A DNA stretch of 64,000 nucleotides from Scytonema sp045865695 (GCF_045865695.1 NZ_BAACAP010000251.1:124001-188000); one strand, 5' to 3'. Counted from the stretch's first letter, positions 35,750 through 45,944 are shown. Translations and numbers: made by a program. Notes: generated by a model from the letters alone, not told the origin.

Positions 35750-35940
35750 ACCGTGTATTACACCGTGAGGTTGATTGAAAATAGCGCTCCTCTTCCATGT
35801 ATTACACCGAACACCCGCATCGTTACAGTTTTTTGTGCATCCTTTGGGATTCCATACATTACACGGTAACACTTGATTCCCTCGTACCGTGTAATACACC
35901 ATTAAGCTCCTAAAGCTTTTACCAAGTATTACACGGTATT
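35750..35940 (+). repeat. iterated ccgtgtaatacac motif, right subterminal array
   Basis: Five copies of the same motif (around 35751, 35794, 35852, 35885 and 35921), in both orientations, mirror the left array and end just inside the right inverted repeat. Confidence 0.75.
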
Positions 35941-36029
35941 ACCTTTTAAAGATCCACAATCGCGTTTTTTCCTTCAACAGTAAGGCATTAATTCCTCTCT
36001 CCCTTCAATCAGGAGCGAACGTACAGTAA

Positions 36030-36551
36030 CTAAGGCTCAAGCATTGCTGAAGTGCCTGCCTGTAATTTCTGTAGAAGCTCTATCAAAGTTCTCTTTTCGT
36101 CATTATTCAGATTTGCCATCAGCCCAGTTGTGCGACAAAAATGATCTGGTAACATTTGAGCCATGAGCGTATGCCCTTTTTCTGTAAGGTGAACGCTTAA
36201 CGTCCTGCGGTCATTGGGACAGGGTTGTCGTTCTACTAATCCGTCCCGTTCTAGTCCATCTAACAGTCCCGTAATAGTAGCACGGGTAACTCCGGAACGT
36301 TCTGCACATTTAGAGGGCGTTAGTCCTTTTTCGTTTGTCTGTAGCAGTTGCATTAACAAAGTAAATTTGCCCATTGATAAACCATAGCGAGCAAAGTGTG
36401 TCTCTAGCGCCACTTGTACATCTACGGTTGCTCGCAAAAATGCCAAACACGCTTCGACAGAAGCAATGTCTAGCTCAGAATAACGTTTGGCAAGATTTTG
36501 TAGGGTAGAAAGATCGACAACGCGATCGACAAAGGAACGTACAATAGCCAC
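36030..36551 (-). CDS. MarR family transcriptional regulator
   Basis: The 173-aa protein has the winged-helix pattern of MarR: ARYGLSMGKFTLLMQLLQ, SKCAERSGVTRATITGLLDG, LERDGLVERQPCPNDRRTLS and VHLTEKG. Ligand or oxidant sensing is usual for the family; no target is evident. Its stop lies 4 bp outside the right end of the IS. The gene it may control is not adjacent. Confidence 0.9.
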   Translation of the reverse strand: MAIVRSFVDRVVDLSTLQNLAKRYSELDIASVEACLAFLRATVDVQVALETHFARYGLSMGKFTLLMQLLQTNEKGLTPSKCAERSGVTRATITGLLDGLERDGLVERQPCPNDRRTLSVHLTEKGHTLMAQMLPDHFCRTTGLMANLNNDEKRTLIELLQKLQAGTSAMLEP

Positions 36552-36694
36552 AATTTTACATTATTCTATTAGGCAACTAACTATACAATAACTCTTTTTA
36601 CCTTTTTTTGACTGAGTAGGGTAGGAAAAACACAACTATGTAAAGGTGTGTAAACATAGCTACAACCCTTACAAATGACCAATGACAAACATTA

Positions 36695-38479
36695 TCAGCC
36701 CTTATCTTGCGATTTTTTGAGATAAGCTTTTGCCCATGCATACCGTTTACTATCTTTTTTGAGTAGGTATGCTACGGCAGTTTGTCTTTTTTCTTCATCT
36801 TTTGTATTCCTAATCACTCGCTTGATTTCATCATCAATATCTTCTGTTTTAGCACCACGTTGAATTGCTTCTTTAAACCAATAATCTCCATTGGGATAGT
36901 CACCTTTGTCATAGGCAATAGCTCCCATTAATGTGTAAGGCTGATAACTGAGCGGATGATATTTCATAGCTTTTTTCGCACAAATTTCCGTATCAATTAA
37001 TTGACCAATATCTCTGAATGCGGCTCCTCTAGTGACTAAAATTGCTGATTTAAGAGTATTGTCTTTTATTTGGTTTAAGTCTAAGTTAGTTAATTGTAAA
37101 GCTTGCTCGGATTTGTTTGCCTTACGCCAATAACTACTAGCAGTTGGAATATGCCATTTGTTTCCTGTACGCTGAAATTCTTGGACATAAAACTCTGCTT
37201 CAAGGCTGTAATATTTTAAAGCAACCTTGCCGTCACGAGATAATAAATCTTGTTCTACAAGTTTAAAAAATAGTATAGGATCTAATCTTTCGTTTTTCTC
37301 CAGTTTTAGTAGAATTTGATAAAATGGTTCTAGTGTTAATTTATTTGTGGAATCTATTAAACCATACTTTTTCTTAAGCATGATAAAGTACTGTTTTTGA
37401 AAAAGCGTTATAATATCTTCATAGCCATTATTTTTCAGCCATTGAATTTCTGATTCATTGAGAGTCTTTCCTAATTCTATTTTAGACTTCAAACTGTTAG
37501 AGTATTTTTGATTCGCGATCGCGATGGTTTCAGTAAGTTTGCGATTTTTCATGAAGTTAAGATCTTGTTCGCTTAACTTACTATCTAACTCAAGTCTTTT
37601 GAGAACTTTGTACAGATGGCTCTTAGGAGAGCAATCCTCATATCGCGTGGCGTTATACTTAACTTTTAAAGCAGCAAATTCTCGTGTTTTTTCTAATTCT
37701 TGAGCAATAGTAATTGTTTCGCTAAGCCCTTGCTGTTGCAGCCAGTTGATTTCTGACTCACTTAAATTATTTTGTGCCTCGATTTTTTGTAGAATTGGAT
37801 ATAATGGAGTTGATAATGACAAAGCAGAATATTGTTTCGCTTGATATTTCTCTATTAATTGAGCAAATATATTCTTTTTTTCTGACTCTTGTTGTTCAAA
37901 ACACTTTGCTGTTTCCAAGAGTTTGTTATCTATAAGAAACTTATATTCAAAATCATTTAAACGTTCTGCTATCTCTAGCTTTTTCAGGATTTGATACAGG
38001 GGACTATCTGGATAAGAGTCTTGATATTGAGTCGCTTTGTACTTGAATTTAAGTTGAATAAATTGCTGAATATCTTGAGCGATCGCCTTTGTCTGAGATA
38101 AACCGTTTGAACTTAGCCAATCAACTTCTTCAGAACTGAGGAATTGTCCTGATTCAATTTTCCAAAGTATGAAATACAGAGGATTATATTGCCAGGAAAC
38201 ACTATGGGGTGTAGCTTTGTACTTAGACTTTAATTGTGAGAACTCTACACCTAATTGGACAAAATCCTTTAATTTATCTTCTTGTTCTTGACATATAAAT
38301 TCTAGTTTCTGCTCTCTCAACCATTTCATCTCTAGTGTATTGAGTTTAATGCCTAAGTCAACTTTTCTAAGTACAAGATATAGAAGACTGGTAGGTAATA
38401 AATCTTGATATTGAGTTGCTTGGTATTTAGATTTGAGAGTCGTAAAATGTTTGATTCGGTTTCGGTCATCTTTATGCAT
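36695..38479 (-). CDS. tandem ~65-aa repeat protein with TPR-like C-terminus
   Basis: I do not recognise a named family. The first ~330 residues are five repeats of about 63-66 aa with the pattern LKxKYxATQYxD, then SPLYxILxKLE, then LxExExxWLxxxGLxETIxIAQ (for example LKFKYKATQYQDSYPDSPLY). A half unit and a diverged seventh unit follow. The C-terminal ~170 residues contain two TPR-like units (GAIAYDKGDYPNGDYWFKEA). It is charged, helical and lacks membrane segments. It lies on the same strand as, and ~1 kb downstream of, the helicase cassette, so it could belong to the same accessory region. Confidence 0.75.
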   Translation of the reverse strand: MHKDDRNRIKHFTTLKSKYQATQYQDLLPTSLLYLVLRKVDLGIKLNTLEMKWLREQKLEFICQEQEDKLKDFVQLGVEFSQLKSKYKATPHSVSWQYNPLYFILWKIESGQFLSSEEVDWLSSNGLSQTKAIAQDIQQFIQLKFKYKATQYQDSYPDSPLYQILKKLEIAERLNDFEYKFLIDNKLLETAKCFEQQESEKKNIFAQLIEKYQAKQYSALSLSTPLYPILQKIEAQNNLSESEINWLQQQGLSETITIAQELEKTREFAALKVKYNATRYEDCSPKSHLYKVLKRLELDSKLSEQDLNFMKNRKLTETIAIANQKYSNSLKSKIELGKTLNESEIQWLKNNGYEDIITLFQKQYFIMLKKKYGLIDSTNKLTLEPFYQILLKLEKNERLDPILFFKLVEQDLLSRDGKVALKYYSLEAEFYVQEFQRTGNKWHIPTASSYWRKANKSEQALQLTNLDLNQIKDNTLKSAILVTRGAAFRDIGQLIDTEICAKKAMKYHPLSYQPYTLMGAIAYDKGDYPNGDYWFKEAIQRGAKTEDIDDEIKRVIRNTKDEEKRQTAVAYLLKKDSKRYAWAKAYLKKSQDKG

Positions 38480-38550
38480 ATTGCTAGCACCCGCTATAGT
38501 ACTGAATTAAATTTTTTCCACTTATTTTTGTCGTAAATCTTTTATCCCTC

Positions 38551-38735
38551 GTTATCCCTCGTTCCCAGGCTCGTTATCCCTCGTTCCCAGGCTCAGCCTT
38601 ATCCCTTGTTCCCAGGCTCAGCCTGGGAATTCCTTCCTAGAGGCTCCGCCTCCAACATTCCCTCGTTCCCAGGCTCGTTATCCCTCGTTCCCAGGCGGAT
38701 GAGGACACGAGGACACGAGAACACGAGGACACGAG
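38551..38735 (+). repeat. ccctcgttcccaggctc / gaggacacg interspersed repeats
   Basis: Several tandem and inverted copies of ccctcgttcccaggctc, a palindromic aggctcagcctggga unit, and four to five copies of gaggacacga occur here. Related units lie at 39040-39088, 39425-39530 and 51351-51643. These short repeats are frequent in cyanobacterial spacers. They contain no gene. Confidence 0.75.
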
Positions 38736-38744
38736 TGTATAAAA

Positions 38745-39022
38745 ACAATAAAGTTCAACTCTTGGCAATAAACCCTTACCCCAGACAATAAAGTCCTACA
38801 CTGGAACCTACCTAAGTTTGGTACGTTTGCGACTGGATTTTGTATGATAGGCCTCTATTCTCAAGCATTTTCAAAAACTTGGTGTAAAACTTTATTGTCA
38901 CGCTCGCTCCTCAAAAAAGGAATGGGCAAGCGTCCCTTGGTAAAACTTTATTGTCAATCCAGTTTTTTTGGCTAACGTAAGATTAAGGCTTGGGGGCTAC
39001 GCCAGTGTAAGACTTTATTGTC
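38745..39022 (+). repeat. MITE-like region with gacaataaagt end motifs
   Basis: Three copies of a gacaataaagtcctaca-type motif in one orientation (38745, 38765, 38784) face three copies in the other (38882, 38938, 39005, gtgtaagactttattgtc). The intervening ~80 bp are unique and non-coding. This resembles an internally deleted IS with iterated transposase-binding ends. Confidence 0.5.
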
Positions 39023-39424
39023 TCAATACAACGAGGACAGGCTCAGGCGTTATCTCTCGTTCCCAGGCTGAGCCTAGGAACGAGGAATATATGGAAAATT
39101 AGCTACTACATGACTTATGCGAGCGCATATGGCGGTTTTTACGATTTTTGTATTTGTTAAATAACAATACTACTTTAGCTTGCTAGATCATTATTAATAG
39201 ATAATATATGCAATCTTTAAATTCAAATATATTACGTAAGTAAATTGGTGAGATTACTTACATAATACTAGATATAAATCGGTTTTTACTAAGTGAGTTT
39301 AATGTACCTTGAATAAGGTTTGCGATCGGAATTTGATAGTAATAACTATGTAGAGTAAAGTAAATAGCCATTACTCTAAGTTTTATGCTCGAAGCTTGTT
39401 GGTTACTTCAGTGTATTTGTTTTA

Positions 39425-39530
39425 TAAGAAGAGGAGGCGGAGCCTCTAGGTAGGCATTCCCAGGCGGAACCTGGGAACGAGGACACGAGGACGCGAGGAC
39501 AAGCTCAGTCTAGGAACGAGGACACGATGT
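39425..39530 (+). repeat. gaggcggagcctc / gaggacacg repeats beside helicase gene
   Basis: The units gaggaggcggagcctct, ggcggaacctgggaacgagg and gaggacacgagg lie directly beyond the helicase stop. They are of the same family as the repeats on the other side of the cassette at 51.35-51.64 kb. The preceding stretch 39090-39424 holds nothing I recognise. Confidence 0.7.
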
Positions 39531-39537
39531 TTATTCC

Positions 39538-42500
39538 TTACACCTTCAACTGAGTGACTACAACATAACTTCGTTCTACAACGCGATAGATACTGTTTGT
39601 TCGTTGTTCTAAAAAGTCAATTCCTTTATCAAATAAGACTTTAAATTTCTGTCCGTCTTTTTGATGGACTTCAAGTTCTCGTGCATGAGGAAAATGAATG
39701 CGATGTTGCCAAGGTCGAACAATTATATTTAGAGAAACTCCTATTTCTTTGAGTTTGCTCAGCGCTAATTCGAGTTGGTGTTTTCTCTGTTTCTGTGTTT
39801 CTCCTTGGGAGTCTTCTAAAACCTCAATTGTCACGGAAGAATTTTGATTCAGACCATCACTTTGTAACAGATGGTCAAGAATTTTTGCTCCTTTTTCATT
39901 TAAGTAGCGATCGCGATACACTATTTGTCTTATTTGACCGCCTAACAAAACTTTGTCTAATCCCAGTTTCTTACGTAACTGCGGTAATGTTAAATCTCCC
40001 CAATTTCTATCTGGAAATGCTACTGAAGTTTGTGGATCTTCTAATTCTTTAGCTGTCACTAACTTAGCTTGCGATCGCAAACCCTGTAATCTTTGAAAAA
40101 CAGTACTGACTCCCTCAGAACTTCTCGTTTGAAACCATTCCCATACACCGCTCTCTGAATTTCGATGAAGTTGTAAAGCAATCCGGTTTTGTTGCTCGGT
40201 ATTCAGACACAAAATTGGTAAAGCCCGAACGGGAGCTTTATAAAGCTCGAGCAATCCTTGGTCGAGCCACTGTCCTAAACGTTTGTAGAACACCTGTAGA
40301 TATATTCTTTCTGACTCCGAAGCAACACTACGCGATTCTAATAACTGATTAATAGTCAATTCTAATGGAATCTTGCTACGTTGCATGAAGTAAACAATAT
40401 CTTCTAATAACGCAAACCAAGACAACGGTGAATTATTGTTTAAATTATACGTATCTAACAAACTTGGTAAATAGATTGCACTTACTTCACTCGCCCTTCG
40501 TGAAAGTGCAGGTAACCGATCTGCCATTTGAGCTAATTGCACGCGAGTTGCATTGGGCGCAAAGTTTTGTAATTCTGGATCGGGAGTGAGTCTTTCTACT
40601 AAAGGTCTTAGAAATTCAGCAATTAAATTCCTGTTTAACTCAGCATGAAATGGCTGATTTGAATAAGTTCTCAAACAATCGTAACAACTCCTGTCACAAC
40701 TACAAGTAGCAACAATTTGATAAGCTAACTCCAGTACTTGTTGAAAAGTGTCTGCTATTCGTTTGCTGTATCCAGCACCTCCCGGCACATTATCGTATAT
40801 AATGATTTCTGCTAATCCATCCGGGAGAGGTCTAAACAATCCATCGAGTTCTTGTCGTGGAACATCAATAGCTTGAGCGGCTGCGGCGAGTAAAGCGTAA
40901 GTGAGAGAACGCCAAAAATCTAAGCCATTGATTGCTTGAGTAGGAGTGTTTGTTACTGATGAAACGGTATTGCTATCCCCATAATTAACGACTTTGCCAA
41001 ACAGCAAATTTGGTTTGGTATCTCTATCAAATTTTATTTCGAGGAGATCGCTGCGGAATTCATGACCTAAATGCAGAAATTCATAATTTCCTCTGCACTC
41101 TCTTCCAGTAATAGGATGATTGTGAATCAGCGATGACGATCGTGAAGGAGTTGAGGGCTTTTTACCTTTAGATTTACTGTTATTTGTTTGGCTCTCTATT
41201 TGAACCTTATCGCTTAAGTTGTAGCCACAAGTTTTACAAATCGCAAAACCTTGCTTGTTCAACCCTTTACCAGGTACTATTCCTTGGTTTGCAAGGAAGA
41301 ATCTTCCACCTTGACTAGTTGTGAGAAAATAAAAGCCTGAATGCGAAAACTCCTCTGATTTTTCTCCTTCACCTGCTAAGAAAACCTGAGATGTTGGTTG
41401 GCGTTGGGGTTTGGTGTATGGAGTTACTTTTGGAGTCGCTGTCCAGTCCGTGCAGAAAGCTTTGGGGACTTTATATGCTTTCATTTTCTTAGCAGCTGTT
41501 GAGGGTTCTACATTACAGACGGGACATTCATCAATAACATCTGACTGATTTGAGCGACGAAAATGATTGCAATTTTGACAAATCCAGTAGTATTCTTGTT
41601 CTAAGTCTCCAGGTCTAACAATCCCTACGCTTTGATAAACTCGGTCATCAACAACTATTTCCTGTCCTGGTGCATACTCCCCAAGGGCTAAACGACGATC
41701 GCGTTCCAGTCTGTGTTTCCCTTGAGAGGACTTATACTCATTGCTTTCACCTGTCAGTAAACGCACGACATCTATAGGGAAACCATAAATTGGTAAAATA
41801 CTGGCTTGGACTAATTCATCATAAAGTCGGCGTTTAATAATTTTATCAAGCTCATCTTCAATACTATCGCGACGCTTTTCGAGTAACTTGCGTTTTTTGC
41901 GATCGCTTTCTGTGCTGATATCTTCCAGAATATTTTGCAGTAGTGATATCAGACCGTTCCAATCTCCGAGTTGCTCTCGCTCAAAATTTGATAGTGCTGC
42001 CAAAAACTGCTCGATAACACTACGAGCAGTTCCCACACTCTTGAGTCGCTCAATCCAAGATTGTGCCATAGAACGAGCGCGATCGCTATCCAACCATTCT
42101 TGAAATTCATAAAATAGTGAAGTTGCAGGTGGTCTAAAATTTTCAGCAGAATAGTTTTGTGGTAAACTGAAGAAATCACCAATTTTTACTTCCTCTGCAC
42201 CTACATTATGAATTCTCAAAAATTCAGCTAGTAACTCAGCCCGGAGGTGACGCTGCTGGATTTGAATGTTACCACCGTCTAATTTGGGAATTTGATTGCT
42301 ACCTGCTATGAGCTTTTCTGGTTGCTCAAAATAAAATCGGTCATGAGGACGCCTCTGTCCGTACATTAAAGTAATAGCAACACCGTCAGTACGCCTTCCC
42401 GCACGTCCAGCCCTTTGTTGATAATTACTAACATGAGGTGGAAAATTCCGCAAAACGACTGCTTGGAGTTCGCCGATGTCTACTCCCATCTCTAAGGTTG

Positions 42501-45500
42501 TCGAAGAGCTGAGCATATTGATTTGTCCCCGGCGAAAACGATTTTCCCGTTTTTCTAATTCACCGACACCTAACTGTGCTGTGTGTTCTTGCGATCGCAA
42601 CGGTAAAGGCGATCGATGTTTGATAAGATGCTGTTGATAATGCTCATTTGTAACTCGTGTCATTTTTTCGCACGAGTAAGGTTGAAGCTTCCCTTTACAC
42701 TTATATGACGGACATCCAAAGACATTAATCGTTGGTTTGTCTACTTTCGATAAACCAGGAACGTGAAAAATATGCTGACAAGAACTACATTGATACCAAT
42801 CTTTCTCTGTGTTCTGAAGATTCAATTTCATCCAGTTGAGTTGATAGCCATTTTTAGCACTGACTAATAAACGAGAATCTTTAAGCTGCTGAAAAAGCCA
42901 AGTTAACTTTTCTCGACTTGGAAATCTTTCCCCAAATAGCTGAAAATAATACCACCCCAGACGATTTTGGGCTTCGCTTACTTTCCCGTCTTTTCTCCAC
43001 TTTGGCAAAAATGAAGGAGAATCTTCAAATTTTTTCCTTTCTTCTAGTGATTTTTCCAAAAACAAATAATTTTTAGATTTTCCATGAACGTCTACCATCT
43101 CTGGACGAACGCCCTCAACACCACCAGTTTCAGGAAAGTACCGCGATGCACCATCAATACTCACAATCCCCGTGCGGCGAATAATATCTGTCAGAACTGT
43201 CAAGAAAATTTGCGCCTCATCTTTTGAAATTTCAAATTGAGCCGATACCAACTCAATCAAGCGTTCATCGAAAGATTCAAGATGACAAGCTAAAATTGTA
43301 AATGCTTCTAATGTAGAACGACGGTTAAAAGGTAAAGCAAATTCTCGGAGTAATAGCTCCTTAGCACGGGCTTCAGAACTATCTTGGCAATCTTTCTTAT
43401 TGTCCAGACTCTCCTCATCTTCTGGGAAATAGCTAAGATAGTTCCGTCGTGAATCTCGGTCTGGATGAGGAATTGATGTTTCTAAAAATAAGAGTGTTAA
43501 TTTGTTAATAACTTGAGAAACTGAAGCGGTATTATCATGATCTTTGGCATCATCAAAAGCTTTCCAAATCATTTGACGGTAAAGGATTTCTGTATGATTT
43601 CGCTGATAATCAGAAGCGAAAAATGCAGCATCTTGACGACCATCAGAAAAGGTTAAAAGTTTTCGTTTGGAAGCACTTCCTTTGATGTTTTCTGATTCTG
43701 GTAAAATATTAAAAAGGCTATCAATCATAGTCTCTAAAGGTTCATCAGTGTAAGCAACAAAACGATTGATTGCTTGAGTGCGAATTGGGCGCGTACCACA
43801 AGCCGCACACTTAGGAAGATAGCATCCTTCTGAATCTTTGGCATTGTTTTGAGAATTTTGACGATACCAAGCTAAATGAAATTCACCTTGTCCGTGGGAT
43901 TTTTGTGAAAAAGTTTCATTTGAGGAAATACCAATCCAACCATTTCGCTGACGTATTGTAAAAGTTTTTGGTGCTGAAGAATTGTCTTCCTCTTCTATTT
44001 CGCCTATCTCCTCGTCTTCTATAACACTATCTAAAACACCTGAAGTTAGAGTGTAAATATTTTTTGTATTGTCTTGTTCTCTCAATCCTTGATTCGATCT
44101 AGGCAAAGATTCTAATCTAGAATTATTTAATTGGGTGAAAGCATAAGCTTGTCCGCACTGCGAACAACTCCCTAATTCTAAAACTGGTGCGTTACAGTAA
44201 TCGCAAGTTATCTTTTCATTTAAATAAAGACGACCGTAACGTGGTTTTTGTGGATAGTCTGGATCGCATTCTACACCAGAACAATCGGGATTAATACAAG
44301 CATAAACACTTTCTAAACTCCGGAAAAGAAGATGCAGACGAACTGGTAATAAAGGCAAATCATCGGGATTTTCACGCGCTAGAGTGCCTAATTGTAGTAG
44401 ATGAGAGAGTGCTATTTTGGCATCTGTATCATCAACTTGTCCATCTAAAGAGAAAGGGAGATTTGTATACCATAATTCTTGCGATCGCGCAACTTGTTCC
44501 CATTGTTGAGGTTGACGGCTGAGGAGATCGATGAGTCGATGTATGAGAGGATGTTGTTTGAGAGCAAACCACAGAAGTTTATGTATATTGCCTTGGGATT
44601 GAGATTGTGCTGATGCTAATTGTTCTTGTGGAACGATATTACCAAGTACATCCAACCACTTTTTAATACTGTCATTATGATCGGGGAGTTCTAGAATTCT
44701 CAAAGAGTTAAAGATTTCTTGATGACTCAATTCAGAAGGTAAAACATAACGGCTACCCAATCGTTCTGTAGCTGTAACGCGGCTACCTCGAATAACTTGA
44801 CTAAACGGCTCATGAAAAAAATCCCGAGCGAACTGCAAGATTTGCTTGTCAACTGATGCGTCTCCTAAGCTTGCACTTGTCGCAATACAGCGTATCTGTC
44901 CAGGTTTTTCTATCCCAATCGCTACCTTTAAACGCTGTAATAGCATGGATACTTCGCTACCTGTAGAGCCATTATAAGTATGAGCTTCATCTACAACTAA
45001 CATTTTAAACGTTGATGTTGATACTCCAAAAATTTCGTTGCGTTCCTTTGGGCGAATCAACATATGTTCTAGCATTGAGTAGTTGGTGACCAAAATGTGA
45101 GGTGGTTTTTCCCAAATCTCTTCACGAGAAAGACACTGAACTTTAAGAGTTTTGTCAATAGCGCGATCGATTAATTTTTCCTGACTGTGAAGGTTTAAAT
45201 TTTTTATTTCCGTTTCTGTAAATAGCTCTTCAAGTTCCTTATATTCGTAAGCAGCAAATTCTTGATATAATGCTTCTATTGCTTTTTCTTTCTTTGTTTC
45301 TGTCCGGCTTGTATAAAATCCAAATTTAATTTTTATCGTTGTTTGACGACACAGAAGCTTCCGCAAACGCTTAACTTGATCGTTTACTAAAGCGTTCATA
45401 GGATATAAAATTAATGCTCTGACTCCTGAGTTGAATAGATCTGCTTCCTCTTTCAGAAGCAGATCTAGCATTGGCAACAAAAAGCACTCTGTTTTCCCGG

Positions 45501-45849
45501 AACCAGTACCAGTTGCAACTACAATATTTTGTTTGTCTTGAATAACCGCCTTCACGGCTTTTTCTTGGTGTTCGTAGAGGGGACGCTGACTCGGTACAAA
45601 CAGCGCTCCCATTTCTGAATGCAAAATCTTTTGATTGACGAAGGCGTTAACGCTGCTAGCTGGTTTGTAGGGTTGAGAACCTTCTAAGTAAGGATGTTGC
45701 CAAACTGTCCCTGGTTGTTCGAGTTGTTGTTTGAGAGCGTAACGGAGATGGCGATCGCGTAATGGATATGCTGTGAGCAAGTAGCGAATAAAATCTTGGC
45801 GGGGTTGTTCTACTGCTGCAATGGGATCGAGATACTTGCTTGTTGTCAT
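39538..45849 (-). CDS. DruE-like DEAH helicase with DUF1998-type tail
   Basis: This ~2103-aa protein (ATG 45849; a TTG 39 bp upstream is possible; residue numbers below are counted from that TTG) has a Walker A motif ATGTGSGKTE (residues ~125-134), DEAH at ~300-303, a TSAS motif III, and a C-terminal helicase lobe with STTLEMGVDIGELQ and QRAGRAGRR. Multiple zinc-ligand pairs interrupt it (CDYCNAP, CSQCGQ, CAACGT, CSSCQ, CPVC). Near the C-terminus VPGGAGYSKRI and CSCDRSCYDCLRTY form the MrfA/DUF1998 zinc site. Size and order match DruE, the hallmark nuclease/helicase of Druantia anti-phage systems; other DUF1998 helicases (MrfA, DpdJ) are shorter or lack this layout. The last ~250 residues (RELEVHQKDGQKFKVLFDKG) resemble phospholipase-D-like tails. 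It probably acts on invading DNA. Confidence 0.8.
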   Translation of the reverse strand: MTTSKYLDPIAAVEQPRQDFIRYLLTAYPLRDRHLRYALKQQLEQPGTVWQHPYLEGSQPYKPASSVNAFVNQKILHSEMGALFVPSQRPLYEHQEKAVKAVIQDKQNIVVATGTGSGKTECFLLPMLDLLLKEEADLFNSGVRALILYPMNALVNDQVKRLRKLLCRQTTIKIKFGFYTSRTETKKEKAIEALYQEFAAYEYKELEELFTETEIKNLNLHSQEKLIDRAIDKTLKVQCLSREEIWEKPPHILVTNYSMLEHMLIRPKERNEIFGVSTSTFKMLVVDEAHTYNGSTGSEVSMLLQRLKVAIGIEKPGQIRCIATSASLGDASVDKQILQFARDFFHEPFSQVIRGSRVTATERLGSRYVLPSELSHQEIFNSLRILELPDHNDSIKKWLDVLGNIVPQEQLASAQSQSQGNIHKLLWFALKQHPLIHRLIDLLSRQPQQWEQVARSQELWYTNLPFSLDGQVDDTDAKIALSHLLQLGTLARENPDDLPLLPVRLHLLFRSLESVYACINPDCSGVECDPDYPQKPRYGRLYLNEKITCDYCNAPVLELGSCSQCGQAYAFTQLNNSRLESLPRSNQGLREQDNTKNIYTLTSGVLDSVIEDEEIGEIEEEDNSSAPKTFTIRQRNGWIGISSNETFSQKSHGQGEFHLAWYRQNSQNNAKDSEGCYLPKCAACGTRPIRTQAINRFVAYTDEPLETMIDSLFNILPESENIKGSASKRKLLTFSDGRQDAAFFASDYQRNHTEILYRQMIWKAFDDAKDHDNTASVSQVINKLTLLFLETSIPHPDRDSRRNYLSYFPEDEESLDNKKDCQDSSEARAKELLLREFALPFNRRSTLEAFTILACHLESFDERLIELVSAQFEISKDEAQIFLTVLTDIIRRTGIVSIDGASRYFPETGGVEGVRPEMVDVHGKSKNYLFLEKSLEERKKFEDSPSFLPKWRKDGKVSEAQNRLGWYYFQLFGERFPSREKLTWLFQQLKDSRLLVSAKNGYQLNWMKLNLQNTEKDWYQCSSCQHIFHVPGLSKVDKPTINVFGCPSYKCKGKLQPYSCEKMTRVTNEHYQQHLIKHRSPLPLRSQEHTAQLGVGELEKRENRFRRGQINMLSSSTTLEMGVDIGELQAVVLRNFPPHVSNYQQRAGRAGRRTDGVAITLMYGQRRPHDRFYFEQPEKLIAGSNQIPKLDGGNIQIQQRHLRAELLAEFLRIHNVGAEEVKIGDFFSLPQNYSAENFRPPATSLFYEFQEWLDSDRARSMAQSWIERLKSVGTARSVIEQFLAALSNFEREQLGDWNGLISLLQNILEDISTESDRKKRKLLEKRRDSIEDELDKIIKRRLYDELVQASILPIYGFPIDVVRLLTGESNEYKSSQGKHRLERDRRLALGEYAPGQEIVVDDRVYQSVGIVRPGDLEQEYYWICQNCNHFRRSNQSDVIDECPVCNVEPSTAAKKMKAYKVPKAFCTDWTATPKVTPYTKPQRQPTSQVFLAGEGEKSEEFSHSGFYFLTTSQGGRFFLANQGIVPGKGLNKQGFAICKTCGYNLSDKVQIESQTNNSKSKGKKPSTPSRSSSLIHNHPITGRECRGNYEFLHLGHEFRSDLLEIKFDRDTKPNLLFGKVVNYGDSNTVSSVTNTPTQAINGLDFWRSLTYALLAAAAQAIDVPRQELDGLFRPLPDGLAEIIIYDNVPGGAGYSKRIADTFQQVLELAYQIVATCSCDRSCYDCLRTYSNQPFHAELNRNLIAEFLRPLVERLTPDPELQNFAPNATRVQLAQMADRLPALSRRASEVSAIYLPSLLDTYNLNNNSPLSWFALLEDIVYFMQRSKIPLELTINQLLESRSVASESERIYLQVFYKRLGQWLDQGLLELYKAPVRALPILCLNTEQQNRIALQLHRNSESGVWEWFQTRSSEGVSTVFQRLQGLRSQAKLVTAKELEDPQTSVAFPDRNWGDLTLPQLRKKLGLDKVLLGGQIRQIVYRDRYLNEKGAKILDHLLQSDGLNQNSSVTIEVLEDSQGETQKQRKHQLELALSKLKEIGVSLNIIVRPWQHRIHFPHARELEVHQKDGQKFKVLFDKGIDFLEQRTNSIYRVVERSYVVVTQLKV

Positions 45850-45944
45850 ATGATGTCTGCTTATATATCTTGAATAAAACTCACGCAAAGTCGCTAAAGC
45901 GCTAAGAAGTTAAAAAACTTTTATTATGGTTATGCTAACGGATA

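Larger units (their letters stand above)
33263..36026 (+). mobile_element. IS1634-type insertion sequence with long terminal repeats
   Basis: The outer ends ctgtacgttcgctc and its complement are perfect 14 bp inverted repeats. Homology continues inward for ~100 bp on both sides (gaggaattaatgcc, gattgtggatct, ccgtgtaatacttgg). The 2764 bp element carries a passenger gene and a frameshifted transposase. No target duplication is seen: the left side cuts the caspase gene, while the right side abuts the MarR gene end. That suggests a deletion or recombination between copies. Confidence 0.8.

Noticed and set aside
39538..45849. Assignment of the large helicase as part of a Dpd (7-deazaguanine) or DISARM system
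   Set aside because: No DpdA-like TGT enzyme, DrmB/DrmC or methyltransferase gene is next to it; size and C-terminal DUF1998-type site fit DruE better.
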